Assembly: GCA_022376515.1 (NCBI GenBank)
Contig: WTXI01000135.1
Span: 35,550-99,549, forward strand
Direction of reading: 5' to 3'
DNA: 64,000 nucleotides
Origin: Lactifluus volemus
Lineage: Eukaryota > Basidiomycota > Agaricomycetes > Russulales > Russulaceae
Part shown: piece after piece, positions 22,384 to 35,000 of the stretch
Layout: every line of letters begins with the position of its first letter
Position numbering within the stretch: position 1 is the stretch's first letter
Notes under the pieces: generated by a model
What the model was told of the DNA's origin: nothing
The model's database searches: none
Seen by the model: the letters and a program-made list of their open reading frames with translations, nothing else
Made by a program: the position numbers and the translations under genes

Positions 22384-23612
22384 TGCTTCTCCGAGCTCAC
22401 CTCCTCAGACTCACTGCGTATGCGTTGTTGGTCTTCGCCCGTACAGTGCTTCTCGTTGTTCTTAGGCGCAGATTCAGACAGTGCTGCCTCTGGAACATAC
22501 CTGGGCCTTCAAACCCCTCTCTTGTCTGGGGTAATATCCCCATCTCGGAGACTACCCAAATTGTATATACAGTAGACTTGCTCATAATGCATCATCAGAT
22601 AATCCATACATATTATAACACGTAGGATTTGGGTCAGTTTGAGTATGAACAAGCCTTATGCATTATGAGCAAGTCTACTGTAGTACTGATCACAGATGAA
22701 GGTCACTCTTGGTGCAAGTTCAACCCTGATGCCTACCTAATTATCCAGAACGCTGATTGTCGTGGCAATAGACACAACATCTACTGCACTTTCCCGCATT
22801 CTTCACCTCCTCACTCTTCACCCTGATTCTCAGGAAAGACGATTTGTCGCGAAACTCTACGTTTTTACGTCACCTCTCCGTTTTTCTGGTAGAGTGCTGA
22901 AATTTTGGCCAGTTGTCCCCAGTTCCGGGAGTAATGACGACGAATATGACTGCACATGACCTTGTGCCAACTAGGGTACTCAAGGGGAGAGCAGTACGTG
23001 TTGTGCTGCAAGTTTCTACTCCTATCCAAGGGCAAGGGTCAATGGGCGGTCGATCTTCATCCCTGAGGATACCTTCATGTTCACAACTGAATGCTGTTGC
23101 GGAAGCGAATGTCCAAGGTATATGCACGGATACGTGTGTGATAAGAATGGACTCGCCCTTGTCGCTCCGTAACTAATAAGATTTATCGGTGGTGGACAGA
23201 GGAACACGATGAACTGACCTTACAGAATGGCTCAGTCGTCATCCAGCAACTCATCCGCAGGCTCAGCATCCGGAAGGACGCTACGACATTCATTAGTGGG
23301 TGGCTCCGGTCGTGCATGTATGTTGCACAGACCACTCACTGAATTGAGCCACCTAACGTAGTCACTTATAGCGGGTTCAAGTTCTCGCAGCTCGAAATGA
23401 GAAAGCAAGTTGTCCCACAATAATTCGAGACGCTGCATCTCGCGAAACTGACTGTCGTTTGTTTGCAGAGGTTGTGCTATCTCAAATTATTCCTGTGCTC
23501 CGATTTTCGCCTTCAAAGGATGAGTTGGTTTTGCGCGAAATCAAAGGATCGGCCAATTCGTTGACTCCTTCACTTCCTATCATTATCTCTCGCATTTCAA
23601 GAGCCATCATGA
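22384..23612 (+). pseudogene. Cytochrome P450 copy A, internally deleted
   Basis: The first exon is preserved (membrane anchor, basic RRRFRQ and IPGPSNPSLVWG), and a start of intron 1 is present, now carrying a 111-bp MITE. After the intron only a few codons of exon 2 remain. The sequence jumps to a corrupted I-helix exon (VVAIDTTSTAL-like, near 22756) and a deleted K-helix exon still showing CRETLR near 22850. A damaged beta region near 22990-23060 follows, then the last exon near 23465 (VVLSQIIPVLRFSPSKDE). Exons 3-8 and the haem-binding exon are missing or wrecked. Compared with the intact paralogues this copy cannot make an enzyme. Confidence 0.85.
22570..22680. mobile_element. MITE, 111 bp, in intron 1 of P450 pseudogene A
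   Basis: Terminal inverted repeats of 23 bp match perfectly (starts cagtagacttgctcataatg, ends with its reverse complement), flanked by TA at 22568-22569 and 22681-22682. It belongs to the same family as the element at 6660-6736 and shares internal sequence such as atcagataat and gtcagtttgagtatgaa. The other P450 copies have no insert at this site. Confidence 0.88.
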
Positions 23613-23869
23613 GGACTGCGTGTGAATTTCGGCCGATGATGCGTTGGTGATACTGCCAGTGACCGGAAAAGGTGGGTTTTCCACCAAGTTACTAGTAATA
23701 CGGGCCACTTTGTCACGGCGTTCAGAATCTGTTTTCTCTGATATTAATATGTCTATTATACGACAAAAAGTGCTGGCTTACTTGGGTCAAGGCTCCGACT
23801 ACTGGTATACGATATACATCTTGTCTGATTCTAGGTATTTTTTATTTTTTATTTGAATCCAGCTTATAT

Positions 23870-24370
23870 AGTGCAGCATGATTACAAAAACAAAGACGTG
23901 CTCGGCTATGTAGACTATATGGGCCTGGGGTGGGCGGGGTTGGATGAGGGTTGGGGTCAGGACACAAGGTGAGTGTGGGGTGGGAAGGATAGGTGAAGGG
24001 TGGGGTGAAGGGTGTGAGTGGCTTAGCCATAGTCTTCTGGGGGGAAGGCTCTAACTTGTGGGTGAATGCATACCTGGGACTCCTCGATGAATTTGATGAG
24101 GGTTTCACCACCAAGGCAGGTGCCGAAGATGACGTGGGGGGAGAGGTCGGGAATCTTGGGAGTGATGGTTCACTCATGGGCCTCCTGAAAGAGGGGGCAT
24201 GTGGTGATGGCGTGAAGAGCGGTTTGAAGGTCGTGCCCGCAAGGGCAGTCGTGATTCTAGGTATATCACGGCTCGGCTTGTCGTTCCAAAACTGCCAGTG
24301 GCAGCTCCCACGCTTTCAGCCATTTCCCGCCGCGCCATCGACCTGGTCTATCTCCGACAAGGCTTCTGTG
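23870..24370 (-). mobile_element. LINE (non-LTR retrotransposon) C-terminal fragment
   Basis: On the minus strand, frames separated by stops read WELPLAVLERQAEP, then CPCGHDLQTALHAITTCPLF, then FGTCLGGETLIKFIEESQ. The Cys-Cys-His-Cys arrangement (CPCG, H, C) followed by 'CPLF' and an 'LIKFIEES' end is what follows the RNase H/reverse transcriptase part of fungal Tad-like LINEs. At least two stop codons interrupt it, and the reverse transcriptase itself is absent, so it is an old 5'-truncated relic. Confidence 0.55.
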
Positions 24371-24562
24371 CCAATAACCTGTTAATCGCGGTAATAGTAC
24401 GCTTGCGTGTTCTGTGAAGAAACTCGAAATTGGTGTACATCACTAACCCCTCGTCAATTCGTCGGAGGTTGTAATTCCGTCGGGTGAACTCAATCATCGC
24501 GGTATATAAACACTGGGGCCAATAGAGGGTCTGTTCGACACGACAACCTACCCTGGGCCAAT

Positions 24563-26925
24563 ATGCTTCGTATTTTCTTTTCTTTTTCCCTGTACATGCT
24601 CGTAGCTATCCTTTTCACGGTCCTCTCTTTTGTGTTTCGGCGCAGGTTTAGACAGCGCCACCTCTGGAACATACCTGGGCCCCCAAATGCCTCTGTTGTC
24701 TCGGGTAATCTACGGTATCAGAGATGATCCAGTGTGTATACTGATCAAGGCAAAGGTCACATTCACCGAATGTTTAATCCTTATGCCTTTCCGTTTCACG
24801 AAGGGCTATACAAGAATTATGGCAGGGTGGCACGGATCTATGGATTCTTTGGGGTATGTCTTGCCAACTAAAGTCTGCGAGAACTTTCAAGTATAATGTT
24901 CCACCATAATCGCGCGAGCAGGACATACAACTTGTCGTGTCTGACCCAAAGGCGTGTAATAATATCGTCGTCAAAGATCAACACATCTTCGAGGAGACTG
25001 AGGCCTTCATCGAGTCTGTCTGCTACTCCTGAGCTTGCCGCTGATATGGGACTCTAACTCGAGTAGAGCACATATGCAAGTCTTTGGCCCGGCGCTCTTG
25101 TCTACATTGGGTATGCAGCTCTGTTTGTCGATCTGATGTACTAATCAACAGTCTCAGGGGATCAACATCGTAAACAACGGAAACTGCTAAACCCCGTATT
25201 CAATGTCAAGCACATACGATACATGACCCCTATTTTCTATGCAGTCACACGCCAGGTACTTTTCGAGCCTCACATCCACAGGACAGCACTGAGTAAACGC
25301 CCCTGCAGCTTCGAGAGAAGTTCAACTCAATGGTGTCGAATGGCCCACAAGAGATCAATATCGCAGATTGGATGGGTAAGGTTGCACTCGAACTTATTGG
25401 GCAGGCCGGTTTTGGCTATTCGTTCGGTGCGCTCGAAGGTAAAAACGACCGATTCCGCCATGCACTCAAGGAATATGTGTGCGTATGAAGTTTGAGCAGT
25501 GACTCGGACGTCGACCTAACCTTCTCGCAGCCCCGCATCGTCTTCTCTTGCGGTGCCACGTACTTTTCTTCCTTATCTCCGCAGGATATTCCATCCAAAA
25601 GTTTTGAAGCTTATTGGACAATCTGTGCCATGGAGGAACCTGAATCATATAATAAAACTCGCAGATATTATGGGCGCTAGCGCGAGAAAGATTTACGAGA
25701 CCAAGAAAAGGCTACTGAATTTGGGTGATGACTCGGATGCAACCACCAAGCAAGTAGGAGATGGCAAGGATATAATCAGTCTTCTAAGTGTGTGGATCTA
25801 GCTATGTTTCTCTGACTGCAGTCTGATGTGAAGCTGCTGAAGTGCAAGCCAATGCGACTGCATCTGAAGCAGATCGATTGAGTGAAGAGGAAGTACTCGC
25901 TCAAATAACGTACGCTGACATACGTCCCAAGATCGCCAATTCTGACAAGCAGCATGTTTATTTAGAACACTGACCATCGCAGCAACGGACACAACTTCTT
26001 CCGCTCTTTCTCGCATTCTACACCTCCTTGCTCTTCACCCTGATGCTCAGGAAAAGCTTAGAGAAGAGCTGAAAGAAGCTTGTGAGACCAATGAGGAGCT
26101 CCCCTACGATCAGCTTGTCTCTTTGCCACATCTGGAGGCAATTTGTCGCGAAACTCTACGCCTGTACGTCATTTTTCACTTCTCCGTGGGTTCGGGACGA
26201 ATGCTGAAATATAAGTCAGCTACCCCCCACTTTCCGGAGTAATGAGGAGGTACGTGAATACAAATGACGTATTGGGAAATAACATACTCATTGGTGGGAA
26301 AAAGTACACGAAGCGACGTTGTTTTACCACTTTCTACGCCTATCAAAGGTGTCGATGGGCGGTTGATTAAGGAGATCTTCATCCCTGAAGATACGAACGT
26401 GTTCTTGCATATTTACAACTTGAATCGTGACACATTGATTTGGGGAGAGGATGCAGCTGAGTGGAAACCAGAACGTTGGCTGGCACCACTTCCGAAAACT
26501 GTAACGGAAGCGAACATCCAGGGTATATACGCTAATACGTAAGTGATACGAGTGATATTTCCCCTGGCGATCAGGCACTAATGAATACCGCCAGTATGAC
26601 ATTCATTGGTGGTTCACGGTCCTGCATGTATGTTTTTAGATGACTCACTGAATTGAATCAAGCTAACGCCGTCACGTACTGTATAGCGGATTGAAGTTCT
26701 CGCAGCTTGAGATGAGTGAGCAATATCAATGCGTATCTTTCAAATCTGACTCAGGACTTTTGTTTGTTTTAAGAGGTTGTTCTATCTCAGATCGTTCCTG
26801 TGTTCCGATTTTCACCTTCGAAGGATGAGATAGTTTGGAGATTTGGTAATCTTTCTACCCCTTCAGTGCAGGGATCAGTCAAATCGTTCTCTCCTAAGCT
26901 TCCTATCGTCGTTACCCGAGTCTAG
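24563..26925 (+). CDS. Cytochrome P450 monooxygenase, copy B
   Basis: A haem-thiolate monooxygenase, membrane-anchored in the ER, using NADPH-P450 reductase electrons; substrate unknown. The ATG at 24563 starts a hydrophobic anchor, RRRFRQRHLWNIPGPPN hinge, and then 13 further exons read by comparison with the paralogues. Markers are AATDTTSSALSRILH (I helix; canonical Gly replaced by Ala), CRETLRL (ExxR), EWKPERWLAPLP (PERF-type) and FIGGSRSCIG (haem Cys). The end is VVTRV with the stop at 26923-26925. All exon phases appear to agree. The exon 3 donor is GTCTGT, weaker than in the other copies, and exon 10 ends in AGGAG, giving Arg-Ser where the others have Arg-Thr. A TATA-like tatataaa lies near 24502. 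Confidence 0.8.
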
Positions 26926-28429
26926 GTGCTGCATTGGTACCGTGCCTGAATGTGAAGAAGTTCTTTATAGCGACTTTTATATAGGTTCTCTGTACTATGC
27001 ATCAGCCCTTGTCGCATATACTGTTTTTTTTAAAAGTCTGTATTTATATTCCGCAGTCGCATTTACTGTTGTTGGCAACCTCGGCCACATCCGAAATTCT
27101 CCGGGCCGCAAGTCCGCAGCGGGTGCCGCGATGAGCTTTTTCCGTGCCTGCTTTCCACTTAGTACCTGCAACAACCGTTGCTTAGGCTCATGAAAACGCC
27201 ACCACAACCATCTTATAACTCCGAGTCGGAACTTGGAATGTTCAGAAGAAAAGTGCTCAAAGATGGTGCCCACTGGCACATTGCACTCGTTAGACTGGGT
27301 ATGGCGCACTGATGGTACCGTGACTCTCATCTCGATCCATACGATGTTTCGGATGGCACCCTCTTTTGATCACTCATTTGATCACTTCGAATTTCTCATT
27401 TGGCTGCTGTTCAATCGCCAAGGTTTGACGGAAAGTGTCCAACACCAATCACTTCAAGTTAGCATCCCCTATGTATTTCTCTGACAAAAGTCTGTTTTAT
27501 ACCGAGAGGAGAGAGAAAAATAGTTGCCACGATTGCCGGCCGTTTCCCTGTTTGGCGGGTCGTTTCATTCTGCTTTTGAGAAAGAGCTGGTCACTACTGA
27601 ATTGACATAGCACCCGCAATTTGCTTCATCTGATCCTCCTGCGTCCTTCAGACCGTCAATGTCCCCCTTCACGCCAACGTCCGCTTTGAAGTCCCCGAGG
27701 CGCATGTTCTCAAATTACGTCACTTCGAAATCGACGTGAGGGCAGCCTCCCTTGCCTATCGCGGCAGTATCGCCGCTATCGGTCCTACCCAATTGTCCAT
27801 AGTGACAAATCCGGGCGCTCTCCCCCTTCCCCCGGACGCGATGCGGTCAGCACGGCGTGCAAAGTCCACTCCAAGAAACCTTCTCTTTGAACGGCAGCAA
27901 CTCAAAGTGGAAGTGGAGCACCGTAAGACGAAGTCGAAGCGTTTTCAATCGAGTTCTTCGCTAGCTGTCTTCCCGACCTCGGACCGAGGCATGTTGTCAG
28001 GATAACGATTTGGTCACTACTTATGCGTCATGCTCATGCAGTGCTGGTCCTTCGGATCGCTCCCCTCCGACAGACACTCGCTGTAAAGGGCCTCGCAGAA
28101 GCCGTCGTCGGTGTTGTTCCCATTCACCATACGAACATACAAGCAAAGGAGAAGAGCGAAGCGTATATGTGCAATACGATGTTGATGACATTCAACCGTA
28201 CTGCTCACGGCCCCACTACTGTGACTTTTCTAAGCAGAACTCAGAACTCAGACTCGGATGTGCCAGCACCTGTACTTTCAATACTTGCCGTGGCAGCCAC
28301 GTGGCAAAACGACTTTGCTCGGTCAGCACCCGGCCCGTGATGGAAGGCGGCGTTAAGCGACTTACCGTAGTTGCGTGGCCATGGCAAAACGACCGCGTCA
28401 ATTGCTTCCGTGCCAAGTAAACTTACGGC
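26926..28429. other. Intergenic region, no gene identified
   Basis: The stretch between P450 copies B and C has no recognised gene. An open stretch near 27640-28005 on the plus strand (for example NVPLHANVRFEVPEAHVL) looks protein-like, but has no start, domain or neighbour support. It may be a relic. Confidence 0.4.
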
Positions 28430-30110
28430 AATGTACAATTGCCTTGGAACCAGATCATTCATCACTCGTATGAAGTCTAATGTTCCATCGTGATCGTGCG
28501 AGTAGGTGTCTGGCCCAAAGGCCTGTAATAACATGTGGTCGTCAAAGATCAAACCATCTTCGAAGAGACTCAGGCTTTCATCGTGTATGTCCGCTGTTCC
28601 TGACCATGACCGCAGATATGGCACTTTAACTCGAGTAGAGCACATAGGCAGGTCTTCTGTCCGGCACTCTTGTCTACGTTGGGTATGTACTTCTGTCTGT
28701 CAATATGCTGTATGGGTCGACGGATGATATCATACTCAGTGGGATCAACATCAGAAGCAATGTAAACTGATAAATCCCATATTCAACGTCAAGCAAATGA
28801 GATACATGGTTCCAATTTTCCATGCAATCACACGACAGGTACTTTCCCAGCTCATATCCACAGGGCGGCACTCAAGGAAGCAATTTGGTAGCAGCTCGAT
28901 TCAATGATGTCGAATGGCCCACAAGAGATAAACACCGCCGATTGGATGATCAAGATTTCACTCGAATTTATTGGTCAAGCAGGTTTGGGTATTCGTTCGG
29001 TGCTCGAAGGAAAAAATGACCGATTTTGCAATTCACTCAAGGAATACATGTGCGTCTGAAGTTTAAAAGACCTGATCAATCTGACCTGCATTCAGCCCCA
29101 CTTCGTCTTCTCTTGCAGTCGCACGCATGTTGCTTCCTTATCTCTGCAAGATATTTTATTCAAAATGTTTGAGGTTTATGGGACAAACGGTGCCGTGGAG
29201 GGACCTCAATTATATGATAAAACTTGCAGATATCATGAATCCGAGCGCGAGAAACATTTACGCGACAAAGAAAAGGCAGGTGCATTTGGGTGATAACATG
29301 ACCGTCAAGCAAGTTGGAGATGGCAAGGATATAAACCGTTTTCTAAGTGCATATAACGTCCGCTGTCATCCATTCCGAGATTGCCAACCTTGAAAAGTAG
29401 CACATTTATACCAGAACATTGACCATGTCAGCCACTGACTCAACGTCTTCTGCGCTTTCTCGCATCCTACATCTCCTTGCTCTTCACCCTGATGTCCAGA
29501 AAACACTTAGAAGAGGCTTGTAAGGCCGACGATGAGCTCTCGTACGATCAGCTTGTCTCTTTGCCTTCCCTGGAGGCAACTTATCGCGAATATCTACGTA
29601 AGTGACTTCTCTCAATTTCCTGGATTAATATTCTAATATTAGCTAGCCATCCCCTAGTTCCGGGCGTAATGAGAACGTACATGGCCACAAATGACCTTGT
29701 GGTAACCAACATATTCACAGGTAGGGGAGTACACGAAGCGATGTTGTTTTTCTCCTATCAACGGTGTCGATGGCCGGTTGATCCAGGAGATCTTTCATCC
29801 ATGAGGATACGAACGCATTCCTTCATATTCACAACTTGAACCGCGACACATCGATTTGGGGAGAGGATGGGACAGAGTGGAAGCCAGAACGAATCTGCCT
29901 TTTGTGTGTTTGCAGAGGTTGTTCTATCTCAGATCGTTCCTGCGTTTCGATTCACGGCGTCGAAGGACAAGGTAGTTTGGAGATATGGTGGCCTTTCTCC
30001 CCTTCGGGGAAGGAATCGGTCAAACCGTTTTCCTCTAAACTTCCCATCATCGTTTCTCGAGTCTACGAGAAACGAGTCTCTACTATGCCGCATTGATACT
30101 GTCCCCGAAT
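28430..30110 (+). pseudogene. Cytochrome P450 copy C, 5'-truncated and broken
   Basis: Homology to the P450 family starts around exon 3 (VVKDQTIFEE-like near 28540); the anchor and hinge exons are absent. Exon 5 (near 28740) has point changes and stops; the exon 6 region near 28900 has indels. The exon 7 segment near 29130-29350 is largely preserved (VPWRDLNYMIKLADIM). Exon 9 near 29430 has lost bases inside the KEL segment. Near 29888 the sequence jumps from EWKPER directly into the last exon (VVLSQIVPAFRFTASKDK), so the haem-binding cysteine exon is deleted. It is clearly nonfunctional. Confidence 0.88.
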
Positions 30111-30589
30111 GGACATAGTGGTTTTTGTAGAGCGACCTGTTTCGGCCTATGGACGTTCGGGCGATGCCTGCCCGGACGTCACGGTCTCGGCATCAGCCGC
30201 TGCGAAATGCATTGCCTAAGGCCATACGATACTGTACTCTTCACTGGCAGCTGAATACTTCCCCTGTTAGAATATGCACTGGTTTGACTCGTTTAGATTG
30301 ACATCGACTCACTACCTTTAGACTCGATGGAATCCCCAGCACACCAATATATACGTTGCTACAACTCATTAGTATTATGACTAGATGAAATGCGATTGCG
30401 CGATGCCAGAACCAACATCGGGACCTTGATCTGGACGTTGTCCGATACAACACCCTTGATCGAAACGGTAATTCCGAGTAGCCCTCATTCGGTCAGTTCG
30501 CACTCAAATAGTGTTCAGTCTAATTTTAATAGAACGTATCTAACCCCCAGCTCTCAACTTCCATACAGCTTCCAATAGAGATCATGATA
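30111..30589. other. Intergenic region before copia relic
   Basis: Nothing recognisable was seen. It may include decayed sequence downstream of the copia RNase H relic that starts at about 30590. Confidence 0.35.
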
Positions 30590-30991
30590 CATATCACTCA
30601 ACGTCCGATCATGGAGCTCGGGGTTCCTGGTTTATAGCAATCGCCGACTGATTGTCAACGCGTAACACAGTCTGCGAAGACAGGTCGAGCCCGAGTTCAC
30701 AGAACAGGCAACAGCCTGAGAGCTAGATGACTTCCTTTGGAGCGTGTGCAATGGCGATGTACTTGGCTTCCATAATGGAAAGTGCTACACATCCTTGCTT
30801 CTTGGATCCCCAGTTGATCACTGCGCAGGTCAGAATGAACACGAAGCCGTATGTCGATTTCCGGTCATTGATGTCACCGGCGCAATCAGCATTCATGAAG
30901 GCAGACGGAGTGGCGCCGTGAGGAGTCCCATGTTGGAAGACGAGGCACTTAGCAGTTGTGAACGTACCTGTTGGCTGTGAAAGCATCCATA
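30590..30991 (-). mobile_element. Old copia retrotransposon fragment (RNase H region)
   Basis: The minus strand reads SAFMNADCAGDINDRKSTYG, then INWGSKKQGCVALSIMEAKY, then (with stops) ELGLDLSSQTVLRVDNQSAI. This is the RNase H domain of a Ty1/copia polyprotein (compare 'DADWAGD...KST.G...W.SKKQ..VALST.EAEY'). At least two stops interrupt it. The young copia element at 30992-36549 is inserted at its upstream edge in the opposite orientation. I could not find convincing continuation of the older element beyond 36550. Confidence 0.7.
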
Positions 30992-31376
30992 TGTTGAGAC
31001 GCGACCCGGATCCCGCGGATCTAGCGGACCGGAAACCGCGGAACGGAGTAAATATGATTAATGACAATTTATGTACGGGACTAGCTCCCTGGACACTTAG
31101 ATACACGATTATGGGTAGAATAAAGAATGCTATTATTCTGGACATTTACATCTGCTCTGGACAGTATAAAAGAACGTAGTTTTCGACGCGTTCACTTCAG
31201 TCTTCTTGCCTACGACTGAAGTGAGTATAGCTTATGTCATTTCTTACCATATTTGGCTTACCTGTGTCTTAGCGCTATCTAATCTCACAGGTACTTATGA
31301 TCTATGAATAAAGTCTTCTTGCCTACGACTGAACGCTATCTAATCTCACAGGATTATCTAAGCTATTGTAACGACA
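30992..31376 (+). repeat. 5' LTR of copia element
   Basis: 385 bp, TGTTGAG...AACGACA, matching 36165-36549 with one substitution. It contains a TATA-like tataaaag near 31165 and internal short repeats of the cttcttgcctacgactgaa segment (near 31200 and 31317). The internal repeat makes it partly self-duplicated. Confidence 0.97.
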
Positions 31377-31393
31377 GGTTATGGGCCCTGCGC
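31377..31393 (+). other. Primer-binding site, initiator tRNA-Met half-molecule type
   Basis: Directly after the LTR the sequence is ggttatgggccctgcgc. This is complementary to the anticodon arm and adjoining stem of an initiator tRNA-Met (CAT anticodon inside gcgcagggcccataacc) rather than to the CCA end of a tRNA. Priming by an internally cleaved initiator tRNA is known for Drosophila copia and relatives. Confidence 0.75.
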
Positions 31394-32051
31394 CCCTGTG
31401 AATTCCAAAGAAGATCAAATTACAACAGTCTCGCACTTGCACTACTCTACGCGCTTACGGTTCTCCCTAAGGCGAGCTTCTGTTTACTTCGCTTGGTAAT
31501 CCCACTTCTCCCGGTCCTTGGAGCCGGGGGATCGGCGTAGGCTGGATCCCTTTCCGGGATTTCCCGCGAGCGTTGTGCGAGAGCGCGGCGACGCTGAAGC
31601 ACGCGCGAGTTTTCTCTCGGCCCGGTTTGCGCGGTTACTTAATTAATTTAGCCCGGGGAAACGGACGCACGTTAGCCGGTCAGGCGCGGCGCGGACGAGC
31701 CGGATGCGGCCCTACTGCCATGTTAGGAAACCGGGTGGGAGGCCCCGGGGACTATTTGCCTACTGAACGGTTGGCCGATGACTTCCTTGCGGAGCACGGT
31801 TCTTGGGTCTAGAACAAGGCGGGGGTAATCACTCCCCTGAGCGCTTGGGCTCGTCACAACTGCGGTACGCTAAGATAGGATAGATTATTAGATCACACCG
31901 CGCGCAAAGTCCGAGAGACTGGATCTGATAAGATTCAGGGTGCACAGCTGGATACGTCAGGGATCCAATCAGATCTTCGATCTCTGGGTCTGACTGCTCC
32001 TCATTCCCAGGTTATCAAAAAATCATCGCTTTATCTTATCAATAGCAAATT

Positions 32052-35000
32052 ATGCCTGCAATCACATTCCCTCCTGCAGCCGGGATCGAGATCCTCGACG
32101 GATCTAACTGGGCTGTCTGGTCATCGCGCATGCAAGCACTTCTGCGGCTTAACGGACTTAAAGATCATGTGACCGTAGATCAATCTACCCCCACTCCAGC
32201 CTGGACGGAAACTGACGGGATGATAACGGGCGTCTTTGAGATGTATTGTCAAAAGGACGTCTGGAACTCAGTCTCTGATGATACAAAGTTCGGAACTGCT
32301 AAAGCTAAGTGGGTGGAACTTCAACGGATCTACGGAGGCGTCGGATCTATGTCCGCGTTCAATAGTTGGGTTGCCCTGACCGGGACATCCCTCGAGGAAT
32401 CAAAACCGATGATGCCTCAATTGCAGAAACTTAATGACGCGTGCATCACCCTACGTAACAACAATATGAATATCTCCGATCTTCAATTATGTTTTATCTT
32501 GATCAAGGCACTTCCCGAGTCCTATTCGGCAGTCGCGTCGACCATTTTGGCCACCGGAGCGCCCAAGGATCTTTCCCCGACCACGGTCCAGGAACGCATT
32601 CTAAATGAGGAAGGTCGACGGTCCGGAACTTCCGCTTCACTCAACAAGATCGCCCCAATCAAACGCAATGATAAGACTAATATTACATGTTTCTACTGTA
32701 ATAAAAAGGGGCACAAAAGTAACGAGTGTAAGAAGAAGAAGAAGGATCTGGCTGCCAAAGATAAAAAGGATAAGGAGCAGGGGAGCGCGGCGCAGACGTC
32801 TAGCGGAAGCAAGGCGGTCAACGCGCACATAGTACCTACCGCTACGATCACCGAGATCTCCGATGACAGTAATGATATGCGCGTTTCCCTTTACGCTGCT
32901 GTGAGATCGCGATGGATGGTTGATTCCGGCGCCACGCATCATATCAGCCCTTATCGATCCGACTTCACTTCGTGGAAGCCGGCCCGGGGACAAGTCAGTC
33001 TTGGTGGGCACGCCGAAATCGATCAGATCGGAACCGGAGATATTGTTGTCACACCCCTCGGAGGGAACAAAAACATTCAATTGACCCTGCATGATGTGAT
33101 GCACGTCCCTGACGCTCGCGCGCGATTCTTCTCGGTCGGCGCGCTGATGCGGAAAGGTGGCAAGATCACATTTGATAACGCAGGATTTGAGATCTACGTT
33201 AAAGATCGGAAGATCGCACGGGGTTACATGGAAGATAATCTATTCTACTTTGATACTTCCAACCCGGCGATCAATGTGCACGGGAGTGCAGCCCAATCAA
33301 TCGACATCTGGCATCAAAGGATGGGGCATATGTCGTATAACGCGCTTATGCGATATAGTGAATCAGTCAAAGGGATCGCGCTAACCGCACCGATCGATCA
33401 AGATCGGGATCAATCTCCCTGCCCCGGATGTGCGCTCGGGAAGCAATCTCGCTTACCCTTTACGGCTTCGCCTAAGCGATCGACCGCTAGAATGCAGCTG
33501 ATCCATAGTGATCTAGCCGGTCCGATGCAAAAGCAATCAATTCAAGGCGCGCTGTACATGGGATCATTTATCGATGATTATTCCCGACATGCCGTAGTGT
33601 ATTTCCTCAAAAGTAAAGATCAGATCGTAGATGCCTTCAAGGACTTCCTGGTGCGCGCAGAAAAGCAAACATCAGATAAGATCCTGGCAATACACAGCGA
33701 TCGCGGAGGGGAATACATGGGTGGCCCGATGCAGCTTATCTTATCGGAGCATGGCATCGAGCATCGCACTACAATGCCTTACTCGCCTCAACAGAACGGT
33801 GTAGCCGAGCGATGGAATCGCACGATCTTAGATAAGGCGCGCGCGATGTTCCACAGCGCCGGCTTATCTCTCGGGTTCTGGGAGCTTGCAGTAGATGCTG
33901 CAGTTCACACATACAATAGAACTCCTACACGCGTCCTTGGTTGGCGCACTCCGCACGAACTCTGGAACGGTGGGCACGTTCCGGATGTCTCATACTTCCG
34001 GATCTTCGGATGTCGCGCTTACGCGCACGTCCCGGAGGAACTCCGGAAGAAGCTAGATCCTCAGGCGATCCCGACGATCTTTGTCGGATATGAGCCCGGA
34101 TCTAAGGGGTACCGTTTATGGAATAGGAGCAAACGCTCGGTCATGCTGTCCCGCGATGTGACGTTTGATGAGCGCGAGTTCCCTGCTAAGGAGAGCGTTG
34201 AGCCGTCCGCTCCTCCGGTGCAGCCCCTCGCAATAGATTGGCCTGTGACTCTTCATTTTCCCTCGAGTGAACCCGGAGGCCCCGCGCCTCCGCAAACACC
34301 CGCTAACACCTCTGTGTATGCGACCCCGCCATCCCGCCCTCCGGCACTGCAGCTCACTCCGGATGTTGCGCCGCCTCGCCCGCCTTTACCTCGCCCGCTC
34401 TTGCCTCTGCGCAGACCGCCTCCGGCCCCACCTGTTCCGGGGCCTTCGGGCGTTGTCCCGGAGCGTCCGCCTTCTCCCAGGCGTCTGCGTGCTAACCCGA
34501 AGCAGAATCCGCAGTATCTTACTGCAACTGCTAGCTCGCGCGCCAGGAGGCCCGCTCAGTTATCTCACGCGGTTCTACTTAGTGCTGCCGAGGTACGCGA
34601 CCCCTTATCTTATCGGGAAGCGATGGCGTCGGACCGAGCCGAGGAGTGGCAACGTGCCTGCGCATATGAAATTGACGCGCTAGCCAAGAATGGCACTTGG
34701 GTTCTCGTGCCTTTACCGCCGGGCCGGAAGACCGTCAAATCTAAATGGGTCTTCAAGCACAAAGCAGATGGACGCTTTCGTGCTCGGCTGGTGGCCAAGG
34801 GGTTCACTCAAATACAGGGAATTGACTATGATGAAACCTTCTCTCCAGTAGCACGTTTCGAGTCTTTGAGACTGCTGCTAGCGTTGGCCGCGCTAGAGGA
34901 TTGGGAGATCCACCAAATGGACGTCAAATCGGCGTTCCTGAACGGCTTACTGGATGAGGAGATTTACATGGAGCAGCCGGAAGGTTTCATTGATCAGGCC

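Noticed and set aside
32637..33104. 155-codon frame antisense to the copia polyprotein
   Set aside because: It is fully contained in an intact, domain-rich frame on the other strand and has no recognisable features.
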